This document shows, piece by piece, positions 34,352-42,801 of a stretch of 64,000 nucleotides of DNA. Position 1 is the first letter of the stretch. Every line of letters begins with the position of its first letter. Under the pieces are notes generated by a model. That model saw only the letters and a program-made list of their open reading frames with translations, was not told the origin of the DNA and did not search any database. Position numbers and translations under genes: made by a program. Origin of the DNA: Microtetraspora fusca (GTDB lineage: Bacteria > Actinomycetota > Actinomycetes > Streptosporangiales > Streptosporangiaceae); the NCBI RefSeq assembly GCF_001570365.1, contig NZ_BBYK01000078.1, forward strand, positions 1 to 64,000, written 5' to 3'.

Positions 34352-35191
34352 TCAGTACGCGTGGTCGGCCGTGACGTCGGCCGACAGCCGCAGTGCCTGT
34401 TCGGCGGTGGCGCCGCGCAGGGAGAGCAGGGTCAGGGTCAGCGCGTCGACCACGGCGAGGTGGGCCAGGCGGCTCGCGACGGTTTCGAGCCCGAAGACGA
34501 GGTCCTGCCCGCCGGCGACAAGTGTGACGGTGCTGGTCTCGCTCAGGGGAGAGCGGGCGTAGCTGGTGAGAGCGATGACGCTCGCACCTCCCTGGCGGGC
34601 GCGGCGGGCGGCGTCCACCGTGCTGCGGGTCGCGCCGGTGTGGCTGACGGCCAGACAGGCGGCGGACGCCGGGAGCTGGCCGGCGGCCAACTGGGCGGTG
34701 ATCGGGTCAAGCGGGGCGTCCACGACGGAGCCCAGGGCCCGCAGGCGATACGCGGCGTCCGCGACCACGGCGCCGGACAGCCCGGCTCCGACGACGAGAA
34801 CGCGTGTCGCCGCGTGCAGTGTCTGCGCCGCCTCACGCAGGCGGTCCACGGGGAGGGTGGCGGCCAGCCCGTCGAGGGCGTCCCGCGCGGCGCGCACCGT
34901 GTCGGCGAGCGCACGGGACGCGGGGTCCCGATCACGGGAAGGACGGGGAGGCGGAGCCTCGCGGGCTGCGGCGATCTTCACCTCCTGGAACCCTCGAAAG
35001 CCGAGGCGCTGGCAGGCGCGTACGACGGATGACGGCGCGGTGCGGGCGAGCGCGGCGACGTCGCTGACGCTGAGATGCACCAGGTCCGCGCCCTTGTCGA
35101 GGATGACCTGCGCGACGCGGGCCTCGGTGTCGCGCAGCTCGGACAGGTGTGCGCGCACATGGGCCGCGAGGGCTACGGAACGTTCTTCCAT
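34352..35191 (-). CDS. MurR/RpiR-family transcriptional regulator (HTH_6 plus SIS domain)
   Basis: The 279-residue protein has an RpiR HTH (ARVAQVILDKGADLVHLSVSDVAALARTAPSSVVRACQRLGFRGFQEVK) and a C-terminal SIS sugar-phosphate domain (TRVLVVGAGLSGAVVADAAYRL, LAVSHTGATRSTVDAARRARQGGASVIALTSYARSPL). Members sense sugar phosphates or amino sugars. ATG 35191 is the family start and lacks a Shine-Dalgarno site, suggesting leaderless translation. It is divergent from an EamA-type exporter with only 46 bases between, and a GGAA-n5-TTCC dyad in that space is the likely shared operator. Confidence 0.9.
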   Translation of the reverse strand: MEERSVALAAHVRAHLSELRDTEARVAQVILDKGADLVHLSVSDVAALARTAPSSVVRACQRLGFRGFQEVKIAAAREAPPPRPSRDRDPASRALADTVRAARDALDGLAATLPVDRLREAAQTLHAATRVLVVGAGLSGAVVADAAYRLRALGSVVDAPLDPITAQLAAGQLPASAACLAVSHTGATRSTVDAARRARQGGASVIALTSYARSPLSETSTVTLVAGGQDLVFGLETVASRLAHLAVVDALTLTLLSLRGATAEQALRLSADVTADHAY

Positions 35192-35207
35192 AGAGTTAGA
35201 GTACTTT

Positions 35208-35220
35208 GGAAATCTGTTCC
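35208..35220. promoter_or_regulatory. GGAA-n5-TTCC dyad between RpiR and EamA genes
   Basis: GGAA (35208-35211), ATCTG, TTCC (35217-35220) lies in the 46-base divergent spacer. RpiR proteins bind short dyads of this kind, and its position would let one dimer act on both genes. Confidence 0.4.
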
Positions 35221-35237
35221 GCGATTGGGGGCGTTCC

Positions 35238-36113
35238 ATGCCTGGCGTCGTGCCGTCGTCGGAGGGCGCGCGTACCGTAACCGCCGTGGTGCTGGCGGCG
35301 GCGATGCTGCACGCCGTGTGGAACGCGCTGGCACACGGTATGAAGGACAAGCTGGTCGCGTTCACCCTGATCAACCTCGCCTACACCGGGTGCGCCGCCG
35401 TGATGGTCTGCCTCACGCCGGTGCCGAACGCCGCGGCGTGGCCGTTCATCGCCGCCTCGGCCGTGCTGCAGGTCGGGTACCAGGTCCTGCTGCTGCGGTC
35501 GTACCAGCTCGGCGACTTCGGGCAGATGTACCCGGTGGCGCGCGGCGCGTCGCCCCTGCTGGTCGCCGTGCTGTCCGTGACCGTGCTCGATCGGTCCCTA
35601 CCGCCCGAGGACGTCGTCGGGGTGGTGGTGATCTCGTGTGGGCTGGCCGGACTGGCGCTCGCGGACGGCATACCCGGCCGGGCCCAACTGCCGGCGCTGG
35701 CCGCCGCGCTCGGCACCGGAGCGATGATCGCCCTCTACACGGTCGTCGACGGCACCGGCGTTCGGCAGTCGGAAACGGTCGCCGGGTACATCGCCCGGAT
35801 GTTCCTCTGCCAGGGACCGATACTGCCGTTGATCGCCTGGATGCGGCGGGGCCGCTCCCTCATCGACCAGGTGCGCCCCGTGTACGGGCGCGGGCTGGCG
35901 GGAGGGGTGCTCTCCCTGCTGGCGTACGGGCTGGTCGTGTGGGCGCAGTCCCGCGGCGACCTGGCCACCGTCGCGGCCCTGCGCGAGACGAGCATCGTCG
36001 TCGCCGCCCTGATCGGCACGCTGATCTTCCGCGAACGCTTCGGTGTCCTCCGGGTCACCGCCGCCGTCACCGTCCTGGCCGGCATCGCCGTACTGGAGCT
36101 GGCCCACGGGTGA
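35238..36113 (+). CDS. EamA/DMT-family transporter
   Basis: The 291-residue protein has ten hydrophobic segments in two EamA repeats. Characteristic features are AAMLHAVWNALAHGMKDK at the first helix, YPVARGASPLLVAVLSVTVL in the first repeat and AALRETSIVVAALIGTLIFRERFG in the second, matching the subgroup often annotated as phosphonate- or sugar-related EamA exporters. ATG 35238 follows TTGGGGG by 7 bases. Divergent transcription from the RpiR regulator suggests control by a sugar phosphate. It is only distantly similar to the EamA gene at 24984. Confidence 0.88.
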   Translation: MPGVVPSSEGARTVTAVVLAAAMLHAVWNALAHGMKDKLVAFTLINLAYTGCAAVMVCLTPVPNAAAWPFIAASAVLQVGYQVLLLRSYQLGDFGQMYPVARGASPLLVAVLSVTVLDRSLPPEDVVGVVVISCGLAGLALADGIPGRAQLPALAAALGTGAMIALYTVVDGTGVRQSETVAGYIARMFLCQGPILPLIAWMRRGRSLIDQVRPVYGRGLAGGVLSLLAYGLVVWAQSRGDLATVAALRETSIVVAALIGTLIFRERFGVLRVTAAVTVLAGIAVLELAHG

Positions 36114-36157
36114 GGCGGAACGTCGCGCCTTCGGCGTCACCCGAAGTCGCGGCGACT

Positions 36158-36961
36158 CTACTGCCAGGTCGCGGTGTCGGGGTCGATGCCGTGGGCGCGC
36201 GCGCCGGCGTCGATGATTCGACGGAACCACGTGGCAAGGCCGGCGCGGATGCCGTCGTAGTGGGCGGCGAATGCCGGATCGGCCTCGAACCTGCGGCCGA
36301 GACAGACCTGCATCTGCCTGGTGAGGGGAAAGTACGAAGCAAAAACTTCGCGGTGCCGCTCGACGAGTTGATTCGCTTCTGGGCTCCCAGGTGTGACGCC
36401 GGCGTCCATCGCATCCCCGAGGGCGCGGTCGAGGCCGGCGATGGCGTCGGCGATGGCCTGCCATTCCTCCGGACCGCGAGAGGCTGAGCGTTCGGCGTAC
36501 TGCAGCCATTGCGTCGTGTCTCCGTAGCGCTGACGGGCTTGGGCGGGCCAGTCCGGGTTCCACTGGGGGCCGAAGATCGCGGCCTGCTGCTCGACGGTCA
36601 GCAGCAGGCCGCGCTCGTGGGCGTCGATCATCCGATCCAGTCCGGCGCTGAGCTGCTGGAGGCGGTCGATCCGTTCAGCGACCTGGGCGCGCTGCACGCG
36701 CAATGCGCCGGGCACGTCTGCGGTCGAGTCGTCCAAGATGGCCTGAATCCTGTCCAGGCCGAGACCGATCTCACGGTAGACGGCGATGCGGTGGAGGCGT
36801 TCCAGATCACCGGCGGTGTAGAGCCGGTATCCGGCAGCCGTGCGCAGCGACGGTCGCGCCAGACCGATCTCATCCCAGTGGTGCAGCGCGCGGACTGTCA
36901 CGCCCAGACGCGTCGAGACCTGACCGACGGTCAGGCCATCGGCGTCAGTGGCATCAGGCAT
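36158..36961 (-). CDS. MerR-family regulator with TipAS ligand domain
   Basis: Residues 1-110 are a MerR winged helix and coiled coil (LTVGQVSTRLGVTVRALHHWDEIGLARPS; GYRLYTAGDLERL). The C-terminal part (about 150-260, PEEWQAIADAIAGLDRALGDAM ... VERHREVFASYFPLT) is the TipAS/antibiotic-recognition fold of TipA, AlbA and SkgA. TipAS proteins bind thiopeptides or other drugs and activate resistance genes. ATG 36961 is used; ATG 36970 is possible. The gene overlaps the end of the upstream VOC gene by 8 bases, so the two form an operon with a probable resistance role. Confidence 0.88.
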   Translation of the reverse strand: MPDATDADGLTVGQVSTRLGVTVRALHHWDEIGLARPSLRTAAGYRLYTAGDLERLHRIAVYREIGLGLDRIQAILDDSTADVPGALRVQRAQVAERIDRLQQLSAGLDRMIDAHERGLLLTVEQQAAIFGPQWNPDWPAQARQRYGDTTQWLQYAERSASRGPEEWQAIADAIAGLDRALGDAMDAGVTPGSPEANQLVERHREVFASYFPLTRQMQVCLGRRFEADPAFAAHYDGIRAGLATWFRRIIDAGARAHGIDPDTATWQ

Positions 36962-37490
36962 GCTCCTCATTGTCGCCGGGACCGACCCCCGGTGGAGTGA
37001 TCCCGATGGCTTCAAGGTTCCGGGCCTCCTGACTCGCCGGATCAAAGGGCTTCGCCGCAGTGAAAACGATCCGTGCGTTCTCGGGGGTGATCACCTCCAC
37101 ATCGCGGGTGTTCCACGGAGTATCCCGTGGACCGTCGACCGAGTTCGGGCGCAACGCACGACAGGCCTCGACAAGGGAATCGACCTGGCTGAGCACGCAC
37201 GCGAAACTGAAGCTCATCGCTGGTGCCTGCTCCGGAACGCTCGGCGCCAGGAGGAGAAGTACGTCCTGGAACGCCCACCGGCGCAGATGCACAAGCCTGC
37301 CGGGGATGCTGAACAGCTCGAAGAACCCGAGCCCACGAATCCAGAAGTCCATCGACGCCGCCAAATCGCTCGTGGGGATCGTCACGAACGCGGGCATTCC
37401 ATAGATGCCACGGAACGGCTCCGGCGGAACCGCGTCCGGGCCGGGAGCGGGCACGGGACTCATCTCAAACGCGTTGTAGTAGTCGCTCAT
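36954..37490 (-). CDS. VOC-superfamily (glyoxalase/bleomycin-resistance type) protein
   Basis: The 178-residue protein contains one VOC unit: MPAFVTIPTSDLAASMDFWIRGLGF, a central RLVHLRRWAFQDVLLLLAP strand pair, FACVLSQVDSLVEACRAL and a closing ENARIVFTAAKPFD. It could be a drug-binding protein or a metal-dependent dioxygenase/lyase; the metal-ligand His and Glu are not fully evident, which favours a binding protein. ATG 37490 follows GGAGGGTGGGG. The MerR/TipAS gene overlaps its 3' end, and regulators of that type often control neighbouring VOC resistance proteins. Confidence 0.85.
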   Translation of the reverse strand: MSDYYNAFEMSPVPAPGPDAVPPEPFRGIYGMPAFVTIPTSDLAASMDFWIRGLGFFELFSIPGRLVHLRRWAFQDVLLLLAPSVPEQAPAMSFSFACVLSQVDSLVEACRALRPNSVDGPRDTPWNTRDVEVITPENARIVFTAAKPFDPASQEARNLEAIGITPPGVGPGDNEEHA

Positions 37491-37923
37491 GCACCCCACC
37501 CTCCAGCCTCACGCTACGTGAGGGTCAAGCCGGGTCCGCGAATCTCGCCCTACCCCAACGATGCGACCAACCTTGGACTTGAGCGTCCAGTCGTCGCCCT
37601 CGGCCGCCAGCTCGATGCCGATGCCCGCCGCGATCGGCTCGTGCATCTCCCGCAGGTTGCCCCTGAGAAAGCCCGTCACGCGGACTCCGGCTGCGCGCCT
37701 TCCGGCCAGACCACGATCAGACCGTGATCCGGGCCCCAGTTGATCAATAACACGACAAGAGCTGCCTAAGAACGGAATGGCGGTGTTTGTCGTCTCACGG
37801 CGCCGGAGATCCACACGATGCGGAAATAGCCCCATCGGGGGCTATCCGGGGCATTCTCCGGCATGGATGGCGGAGATGCTCGAGCGTCTAGAGGAATCGA
37901 TTCCTTTTCGGAGGAGAATCGCC
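37491..37923. other. Intergenic region with hairpin and possible gene remnant
   Basis: A perfect 8-base stem (ATAGCCCC 37826-37833, loop ATCG, GGGGCTAT 37838-37845) lies about 80 bases before the secreted protein gene. On the minus strand 37509-37745 reads segments such as REMHEPIAAGIGIELAAEGD and, in another frame, GPDHGLIVVWPEG, which look coding but are discontinuous; this may be a decayed gene. Confidence 0.4.
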
Positions 37924-38367
37924 ATGTCCAAGTTCAAGAGTCTCGTCGGGCTGCTCTCCGTGGGCGCCGCGTTGACCGGTGGGGCAGTCGCGCTGGGTGC
38001 CGCTACCACCGTCACTGCGGCGAGCGCCGCCATCGTCCAGGCCGGCGGCTACATCCCCCCGCCGGCCCCGAAGCCGGTCACGGTGGTGAAGCCGGTCACG
38101 GTGTCGAAGCCGGTCACGGTGTCGAGGCCGGTCAGCGTCACCTGCTGGCGCCCCAGCTCCAGCCACAACCGCAACTGGAACCGCAACCACAACCGCAACC
38201 ACCAGCAGCAGCGCGACGAGCAGCGCCAGCACCAGCGTCAGCGCCAGTTCGTGATCAACAACATCCGGGTCAGCCAGCCGGAGGTGCGGCGGGAGCGTGA
38301 GGTCAGGGATGACCGGGGCTTCGACGTCCCGTTCAACGGGCTCATCGGGGACACAGTGCTGAGATAG
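37924..38367 (+). CDS. Small secreted protein with KPVTV repeats and an Asn/Arg/His-rich segment
   Basis: The 147-residue product starts with a signal peptide (LVGLLSVGAALTGGAVALGA, cleavage probably after TAASA). The mature part has three KPVTV-type repeats (residues about 47-67), a single Cys, then a strongly polar tract of N-R-N-H and Q/R repeats (about 80-110) and an acidic-basic tail. Such composition suggests an extended wall-exposed or nucleic-acid/metal-binding protein. GGAGGAGA lies 6 bases before ATG 37924, so expression is likely strong. No family recognised; a strong hairpin follows downstream. Confidence 0.8.
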   Translation: MSKFKSLVGLLSVGAALTGGAVALGAATTVTAASAAIVQAGGYIPPPAPKPVTVVKPVTVSKPVTVSRPVSVTCWRPSSSHNRNWNRNHNRNHQQQRDEQRQHQRQRQFVINNIRVSQPEVRREREVRDDRGFDVPFNGLIGDTVLR

Positions 38368-38522
38368 TCGGTCTCACTCAATTAAAAATCGGTGGCATGC
38401 GCCGTTGCCGCACTCAAAGCCGGTAGGAGGAACGGCGGAGGGACGCGTATCGATCCGCAGGACCTGAACGTCCACGAATCGGTTCGGCTCTTGCCATCCA
38501 GTGGAGGACCGCGAACGAAGCT

Positions 38523-38598
38523 GCCGGCTCATATGGGAGCCGGCCGGCTGATCTACAGCAGAGCGCCCCGCCACCCTTCGTCAGGGTGGCGGGGCGCT
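38523..38598. terminator. Two consecutive hairpins; the second is a strong terminator
   Basis: GCCGGCTC/GAGCCGGC (38523-38530, 38537-38544) precedes a perfect 16-base stem (38562-38577 and 38583-38598, loop TCGTC). They end the rightward secreted-protein transcript and may also serve the leftward gene at 38778. The remainder of 38368-38777 holds no gene I can support. Confidence 0.8.
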
Positions 38599-38777
38599 CG
38601 ACTGTGTGCGAGGCCCTACCGCTGGGGCCGGCCGGGCTGTGGTGCGCACCGGCAGGATCCCACTCGACGAACTCCAGGCGCGCCTCTTCGTGGCGGTCCA
38701 GCGTTGCGGCGAACGCCCGCTTTCCGCACAGAGAGGCCGGACGGACCCGTCGGTCTGGACGGTGACGACGTGGCCGG

Positions 38778-39083
38778 TCAGCCCTCCACCGAGCGGACGC
38801 CCTCGTCCGCGCCTCCCGGGATCTCCTCCTGGCCGAAGGTGATCACCATGTACCTGCCGTTGGCGTAGCTGACCACCGGCCGGCCGAGCATGTCCCCCAC
38901 CCTGCGGGCGACCGTCTGGAACACCCCCACCAACTCCGGGGTGTCGGCGCTCACCCTGAACCGACCGCTGGCGGCGAGGTGCTCGGCGACCAAGGTAGTG
39001 AAGCCCGCCACGGCTCGGGCCCTCTCGTCCGCGGCGAGCGGGGTGCGCCGAAGGGCGACCTGCGTGTCGAGAGGGTGCGCCAT
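38778..39083 (-). CDS. Hypothetical 101-residue protein
   Basis: ATG 39083 follows GAGGAG by 7 bases and codon usage is typical, so the gene is credible. The product starts MAHPLDTQVALRRTPLAADE and has an amphipathic helical half followed by a strand-rich half (RPVVSYANGRYMVITFGQEEIP). No signal peptide, membrane segment or known motif is visible. It is transcribed away from the phosphotriesterase operon across a 175-base gap that contains the operon's presumed operator. I do not recognise a family. Confidence 0.65.
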   Translation of the reverse strand: MAHPLDTQVALRRTPLAADERARAVAGFTTLVAEHLAASGRFRVSADTPELVGVFQTVARRVGDMLGRPVVSYANGRYMVITFGQEEIPGGADEGVRSVEG

Positions 39084-39216
39084 CACTGATCTCCTCGTGA
39101 TCGTCGGCTCTCCAGGATGCCATCGGAGACGCGCCACATGAGCGACAACCGGAGCAAATACCGCTTATTGGGATGAGGTGGCGACGAGCCGGAACGGAAC
39201 GCGGCCAGGATCGGTA

Positions 39217-39232
39217 ATATCCTATACGATAT
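39217..39232. promoter_or_regulatory. Near-perfect TATAC palindrome, GntR/FadR-type operator
   Basis: ATATCCTATACGATAT is one base from the perfect dyad ATATCGTATACGATAT, the style of site bound by several FCD-class GntR regulators. A TATATT element at 39247-39252 would place transcription start at GTG 39259, giving a leaderless mRNA with the dyad at about -35. Confidence 0.6.
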
Positions 39233-39258
39233 GGTGTCGCATGCATTATATTGATCGC

Positions 39259-40377
39259 GTGTCCACTACCGACTCGACCGCAGGAGCGGCACAGGCGCCC
39301 ACAGCCGCGCGGGCATCGCGGGAGACGGTCGTCACCGTCACCGGCGAGGTCCCCGCGAACTCCCTCGGCGCGGTCCTCTCCCACGAGCACCTCCTGAGCG
39401 ATTTCGCCATGCCCGGCGACACCCCCGAATCCTGGGCGGCGGTCGGCCGCACCCGCCCCGCCACCGCGAGCCGGCAGTGGCTCTACCGCGCGCCGCTCAC
39501 CATGGAGCTGCTGGGCGAGATCGCCATGGGCTCGCCGAACAGGGACGACTGGCTGCTCGGCGACGAGCAGCTCGCGGTGAACGAGGCCGCCGCGTTCGCG
39601 GCCGCCGGCGGGAGCACGCTGGTGGACGTCACGACCGTCGGTCTCGGCCGCGATCCGGCCGGCCTGCGCCGGATCTCCGAGGCGACCGGGCTCACCGTCG
39701 TCATGGGCGCGGGCTGGTACCACCCGGCGTGGGTCGGCGGACTCGCCGGACGCGACGTCGGAAGCCTCACCGACGAGATCGTCCGGGACCTCACCGACGG
39801 CGTCGACGGGGTGCGGGCGGGCATCATCGGCGAGCTCGCGGCGCTCGATCCGGACGAGCCCGCCGAGCGCGCCGTCCTCGTCGCGGCGGCTCGGGCGTCG
39901 GCGGCCACGGGCGCCGCGATCTCGCTCGCCCGTTCCGGCGACCCCGCTGCCCAGCAGCGGGTCCTCGACCTGCTCGCCGAGGAGGGCGCGGACCTCGCGC
40001 GGGTCGCCGTCGGGCACTGCGACGCCCTCTCTCCCCACCCGGACGAGCTGGAACCGCTCCTGCGGCGCGGCGTGTTCGTGCAGTTCGACCAGCTCGGCCG
40101 GCTGCCGTCGGTGCTGAGCGTGTCCGACGACCAGGACGTCGCCGCGGCCGTGATCGAGCTCGCCCGCCGCGGCCACGCCGGCCGGATCCTGCTGTCGCAG
40201 GACGTCTCGGCCAAGTCGCGGCTCCTCGCCTACGGCGGTGGCGGCTACGGCTTCCTCCTCCAGCAGTTCGTCCCGTACCTGAGGATGCTGGGGGCGGACG
40301 ACGCCCTCATCGAGGCCGTCACCGTGCGGAACCCTCAGCGACTCCTCGGCGTCCCGACCACGAAGGCAGACTCGTGA
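39259..40377 (+). CDS. Phosphotriesterase-family protein 1, incomplete metal site
   Basis: The 372-residue protein has the PTE/PHP amidohydrolase fold. Metal-site elements present: HEH in LSHEHLLSD, Glu in GIIGELAA (the position of the bridging Lys/Glu), His in VGHCDA and Asp in LLSQDVSAK. The segment that normally supplies the next His (as in ITFHVGG of the neighbour) reads ISLARSGD, so one metal ligand is missing. It may be a one-metal or inactive homologue. The start is uncertain: GTG 39259 fits a leaderless transcript, ATG 39241 is in frame 18 bases upstream. The following paralogue gene overlaps its stop (GTGA). Confidence 0.8.
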   Translation: MSTTDSTAGAAQAPTAARASRETVVTVTGEVPANSLGAVLSHEHLLSDFAMPGDTPESWAAVGRTRPATASRQWLYRAPLTMELLGEIAMGSPNRDDWLLGDEQLAVNEAAAFAAAGGSTLVDVTTVGLGRDPAGLRRISEATGLTVVMGAGWYHPAWVGGLAGRDVGSLTDEIVRDLTDGVDGVRAGIIGELAALDPDEPAERAVLVAAARASAATGAAISLARSGDPAAQQRVLDLLAEEGADLARVAVGHCDALSPHPDELEPLLRRGVFVQFDQLGRLPSVLSVSDDQDVAAAVIELARRGHAGRILLSQDVSAKSRLLAYGGGGYGFLLQQFVPYLRMLGADDALIEAVTVRNPQRLLGVPTTKADS

Positions 40378-41444
40378 GCCGCCACCCCTTCGAGATCCCG
40401 AACATCGCCGGCAAGGCGCTCACCGTCGCGGGTCCGGTCGATCCGGCGACTCTCGGGGAGACGCTCATGCACGAGCACGTCTTCGTCGACCTGCGGCGGC
40501 CGCCGCGCTTCCACCGTCCGGGCGAGGACTCCCCCGAGGCCGCCGAGCCGCTCACCCTCGCCAACCTCGCCCGCGTACGCCACGGGGCCCCGAACGCCGA
40601 CAACGACGTGATGGGCGACTTCGACGAGATGCTCGCGGAGGTGCTCGCCTTCGCCCACTGCGGAGGACGAACGCTGGTCGAGGTCTCCCCCATCGGCCTG
40701 GGGCGGGACCCCGAGTCGCTGCTGCGGCTCTCCCACGCGAGCGGTCTCAACGTCGTCATGGGCGGTGGCTGGTACACCCCGACCTTCCACCCGGCGGACA
40801 TGGACGAGCGCACCGTCGACGAGCTCACCGACGTCATCGTGCGCGACATCGTGATCGGGGCGGACGGCACCGGCGTCCGTTCGGGCGTCATCGGCGAGGT
40901 CGGGGCGGAGTCGGCGCCGCTGACCGGCAACGAGCTGAAGAGCGTGCGGGCGAGCGGCCGCGCGAGCAGGATCACGGGCGCTCCCATCACCTTCCACGTC
41001 GGCGGCGTCGGCGAGGAGAAGTTCCGGGTGCTGGACATCCTGGAGGAGGAGGGCGTCGCGCCGTCGAACGTCGTCTTCGGCCACGGCATGGACGTCCTCG
41101 CGGACCCCGCGTTCGGCGACCGTCTCCTCGCGCGCGGCGTCTTCGTCGAGTTCGACTTCATGGCCTCGCCCGGCAGCCCGTGGGGCCACCTCGTCCTGGC
41201 CAGCGACCACAAGGTGATCCGCGGCATCGCGGACCTGGTCGAACGGGGCTACGCGCGCCAGATCGTGCTCGGCCACGACGTGTGCCAGAAGATCCAGCTC
41301 AAAAAGTACGGCGGCAAGGGCTACGACTACATCCCGCGGTACTTCCTGCCCGCCCTGCGCCGCCTCGGCGTGAGCGAGGACGCCATCCACCTGATCATGG
41401 TCGAGAACCCGGCGCGCGCGCTCACCTTCGCGGAACCGCGGTGA
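40374..41444 (+). CDS. Phosphotriesterase-family protein 2, complete metal site
   Basis: This 356-residue paralogue keeps every expected ligand: LMHEHVFVD (HxH), GVIGEVG (bridging Glu), ITFHVGGVG (His), VFGHGMDV (His) and VLGHDVCQK (Asp). Family members hydrolyse lactones, phosphotriesters or related esters; the Glu rather than carboxylated Lys bridge puts it nearer to the phosphotriesterase homology/lactonase branch. GTG 40374 overlaps the previous stop, implying coupled translation and possibly a mixed oligomer with protein 1. An HSL-type esterase gene follows, consistent with stepwise degradation of an ester- or lactone-containing compound. Confidence 0.88.
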   Translation: MSRHPFEIPNIAGKALTVAGPVDPATLGETLMHEHVFVDLRRPPRFHRPGEDSPEAAEPLTLANLARVRHGAPNADNDVMGDFDEMLAEVLAFAHCGGRTLVEVSPIGLGRDPESLLRLSHASGLNVVMGGGWYTPTFHPADMDERTVDELTDVIVRDIVIGADGTGVRSGVIGEVGAESAPLTGNELKSVRASGRASRITGAPITFHVGGVGEEKFRVLDILEEEGVAPSNVVFGHGMDVLADPAFGDRLLARGVFVEFDFMASPGSPWGHLVLASDHKVIRGIADLVERGYARQIVLGHDVCQKIQLKKYGGKGYDYIPRYFLPALRRLGVSEDAIHLIMVENPARALTFAEPR

Positions 41445-41493
41445 TCCGGACCCTCCGTCCGCCCTGCTCCGATCACTCCATGAGGGGAGAACC

Positions 41494-42471
41494 ATGCCCG
41501 TCGTCCCAGTCCCCTTCGACCCGGCCCTGAACGCGGTGCTCGACCGGATGCCGCGGATGGAGGGGCCCGCGCCGTCCCTCGAGACCATCCCGCTGATCCG
41601 TGAAGCGGGCGGGGCCGTCCCCACGCTTACGGTCGCCGAGGCCATCGGCGCGCGGGAGATCGACGCCGAGGAGCGGAGGATCCCCGGACCCGACGGCGCT
41701 CCGGACCTCGAGATCACCGTGCTGCGTCCGCGCGGCCTGACGGCTCCGGTCCCGGGGCTCTACAACATCCACGGCGGCGGCATGATCAGCGGCCACCGCG
41801 ACCAGGACGCCCCGCGCCTCGTCGCCCTCGTCGAGGAGCTCGGCGTCGTCGCCGTCAACGTCGAATATCGCCTCGCCCCGGAGAACCCCGACCCCGCCCC
41901 GGTCGAGGACTGCTACGCCGGGCTGGCGTGGATGTCGGAGAACGCCGCCGAGCTCGGTGTCGATTCCCGGCGGGTCGTCGTCATGGGCGGCAGCGCCGGA
42001 GGCGGCCTCTCGGCCGGGGTCGCCCTGCTGGCCCGCGACCGCGGGGGACCGCGTCTCGCTGGGCAGATGCTGCTGTGCCCGATGCTCGACGACGGCAACA
42101 CGACGGTGTCGAGCCGCCAGTACGACGGCCTCGGCACCTGGCAGCGCGCGCTGAACCTGGTCGCGTGGCGGGCGTTGCTCGGCGAGAAGGCGGGCGACCC
42201 CGCCGCCGACGTGTCGATCTACGCCGCGCCCGCGCGGGCGACCGACCTGTCCGGCCTGCCGCCCGCGTTCGTCGAGGCGGGCAGCGCCGAGCTGTTCCGC
42301 GACGAGGACGTGGCGTACGCGTCCCGCATCTGGGCCGCGGGCGGACAGGCGGAGCTGCACATCTGGAACGGCGCCTTCCACGGCTTCGACATCTTCGCCC
42401 CCGATCACGAGGTGACCCGGGCCGCCGTCGCGACGCGGCTGTCGTGGCTGTGCCGCGTGCTCGACCTCTGA
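41494..42471 (+). CDS. HSL-family (family IV) alpha/beta hydrolase, esterase
   Basis: The 325-residue protein has the HSL oxyanion motif NIHGGGMISG, nucleophile elbow MGGSAGGGLS, acid region around EAGSAELFRDE and catalytic His in NGAFHGFD. These enzymes cleave short-chain acyl esters in the cytoplasm. ATG 41494 is preceded by GAGGGGAGAACC. It lies 49 bases after the second phosphotriesterase-like gene, in what seems a three-gene operon under the 39217 operator. The compound degraded is unknown. Confidence 0.9.
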   Translation: MPVVPVPFDPALNAVLDRMPRMEGPAPSLETIPLIREAGGAVPTLTVAEAIGAREIDAEERRIPGPDGAPDLEITVLRPRGLTAPVPGLYNIHGGGMISGHRDQDAPRLVALVEELGVVAVNVEYRLAPENPDPAPVEDCYAGLAWMSENAAELGVDSRRVVVMGGSAGGGLSAGVALLARDRGGPRLAGQMLLCPMLDDGNTTVSSRQYDGLGTWQRALNLVAWRALLGEKAGDPAADVSIYAAPARATDLSGLPPAFVEAGSAELFRDEDVAYASRIWAAGGQAELHIWNGAFHGFDIFAPDHEVTRAAVATRLSWLCRVLDL

Positions 42472-42801
42472 ACAGCGGCACCCGAAGGAGCCCCCGGGTC
42501 TGAGCCGCTGATCCCCGAATCGGAGCGTCGCGCGGCGGAGAGGTGCCTCCCGTGCCTCTCCCGAGATCGCCGTCCCCGTGCAGGGGGAACGGCTCGCCCC
42601 GCGGCCGGGCTGAAAATCGACCGCCACGCCGCCATTCCGGCATTCCTGAATTCGTCCGGCGGCGGGGCCGGACCCCGGATCCGGAATTCACGCACCCCGC
42701 CGTTTTCCTGTTTCCGCTCGACGACGTACATGCCGAGGCCCGCCGGTCCCGTGCCGGTCAGGCCGAGGCCGTGCCCCGCCGAGCTCCGCCGTCGTCGCCG
42801 T
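42472..42801. other. Convergent intergenic region
   Basis: This 330-base gap between the esterase and monooxygenase stops holds no supportable gene. It contains ccattccggcattcctg at about 42631-42647, similar to ccatcccggcattcctg near 5434-5450, and a set of short ccgg-rich dyads near 42655-42690. Confidence 0.4.

Noticed and set aside
38606-38842. A 78-codon plus-strand ORF
   Set aside because: Overlaps the terminator side and the 3' end of the hypothetical minus-strand gene; the Arg/Pro-rich tail is typical of non-coding frames.
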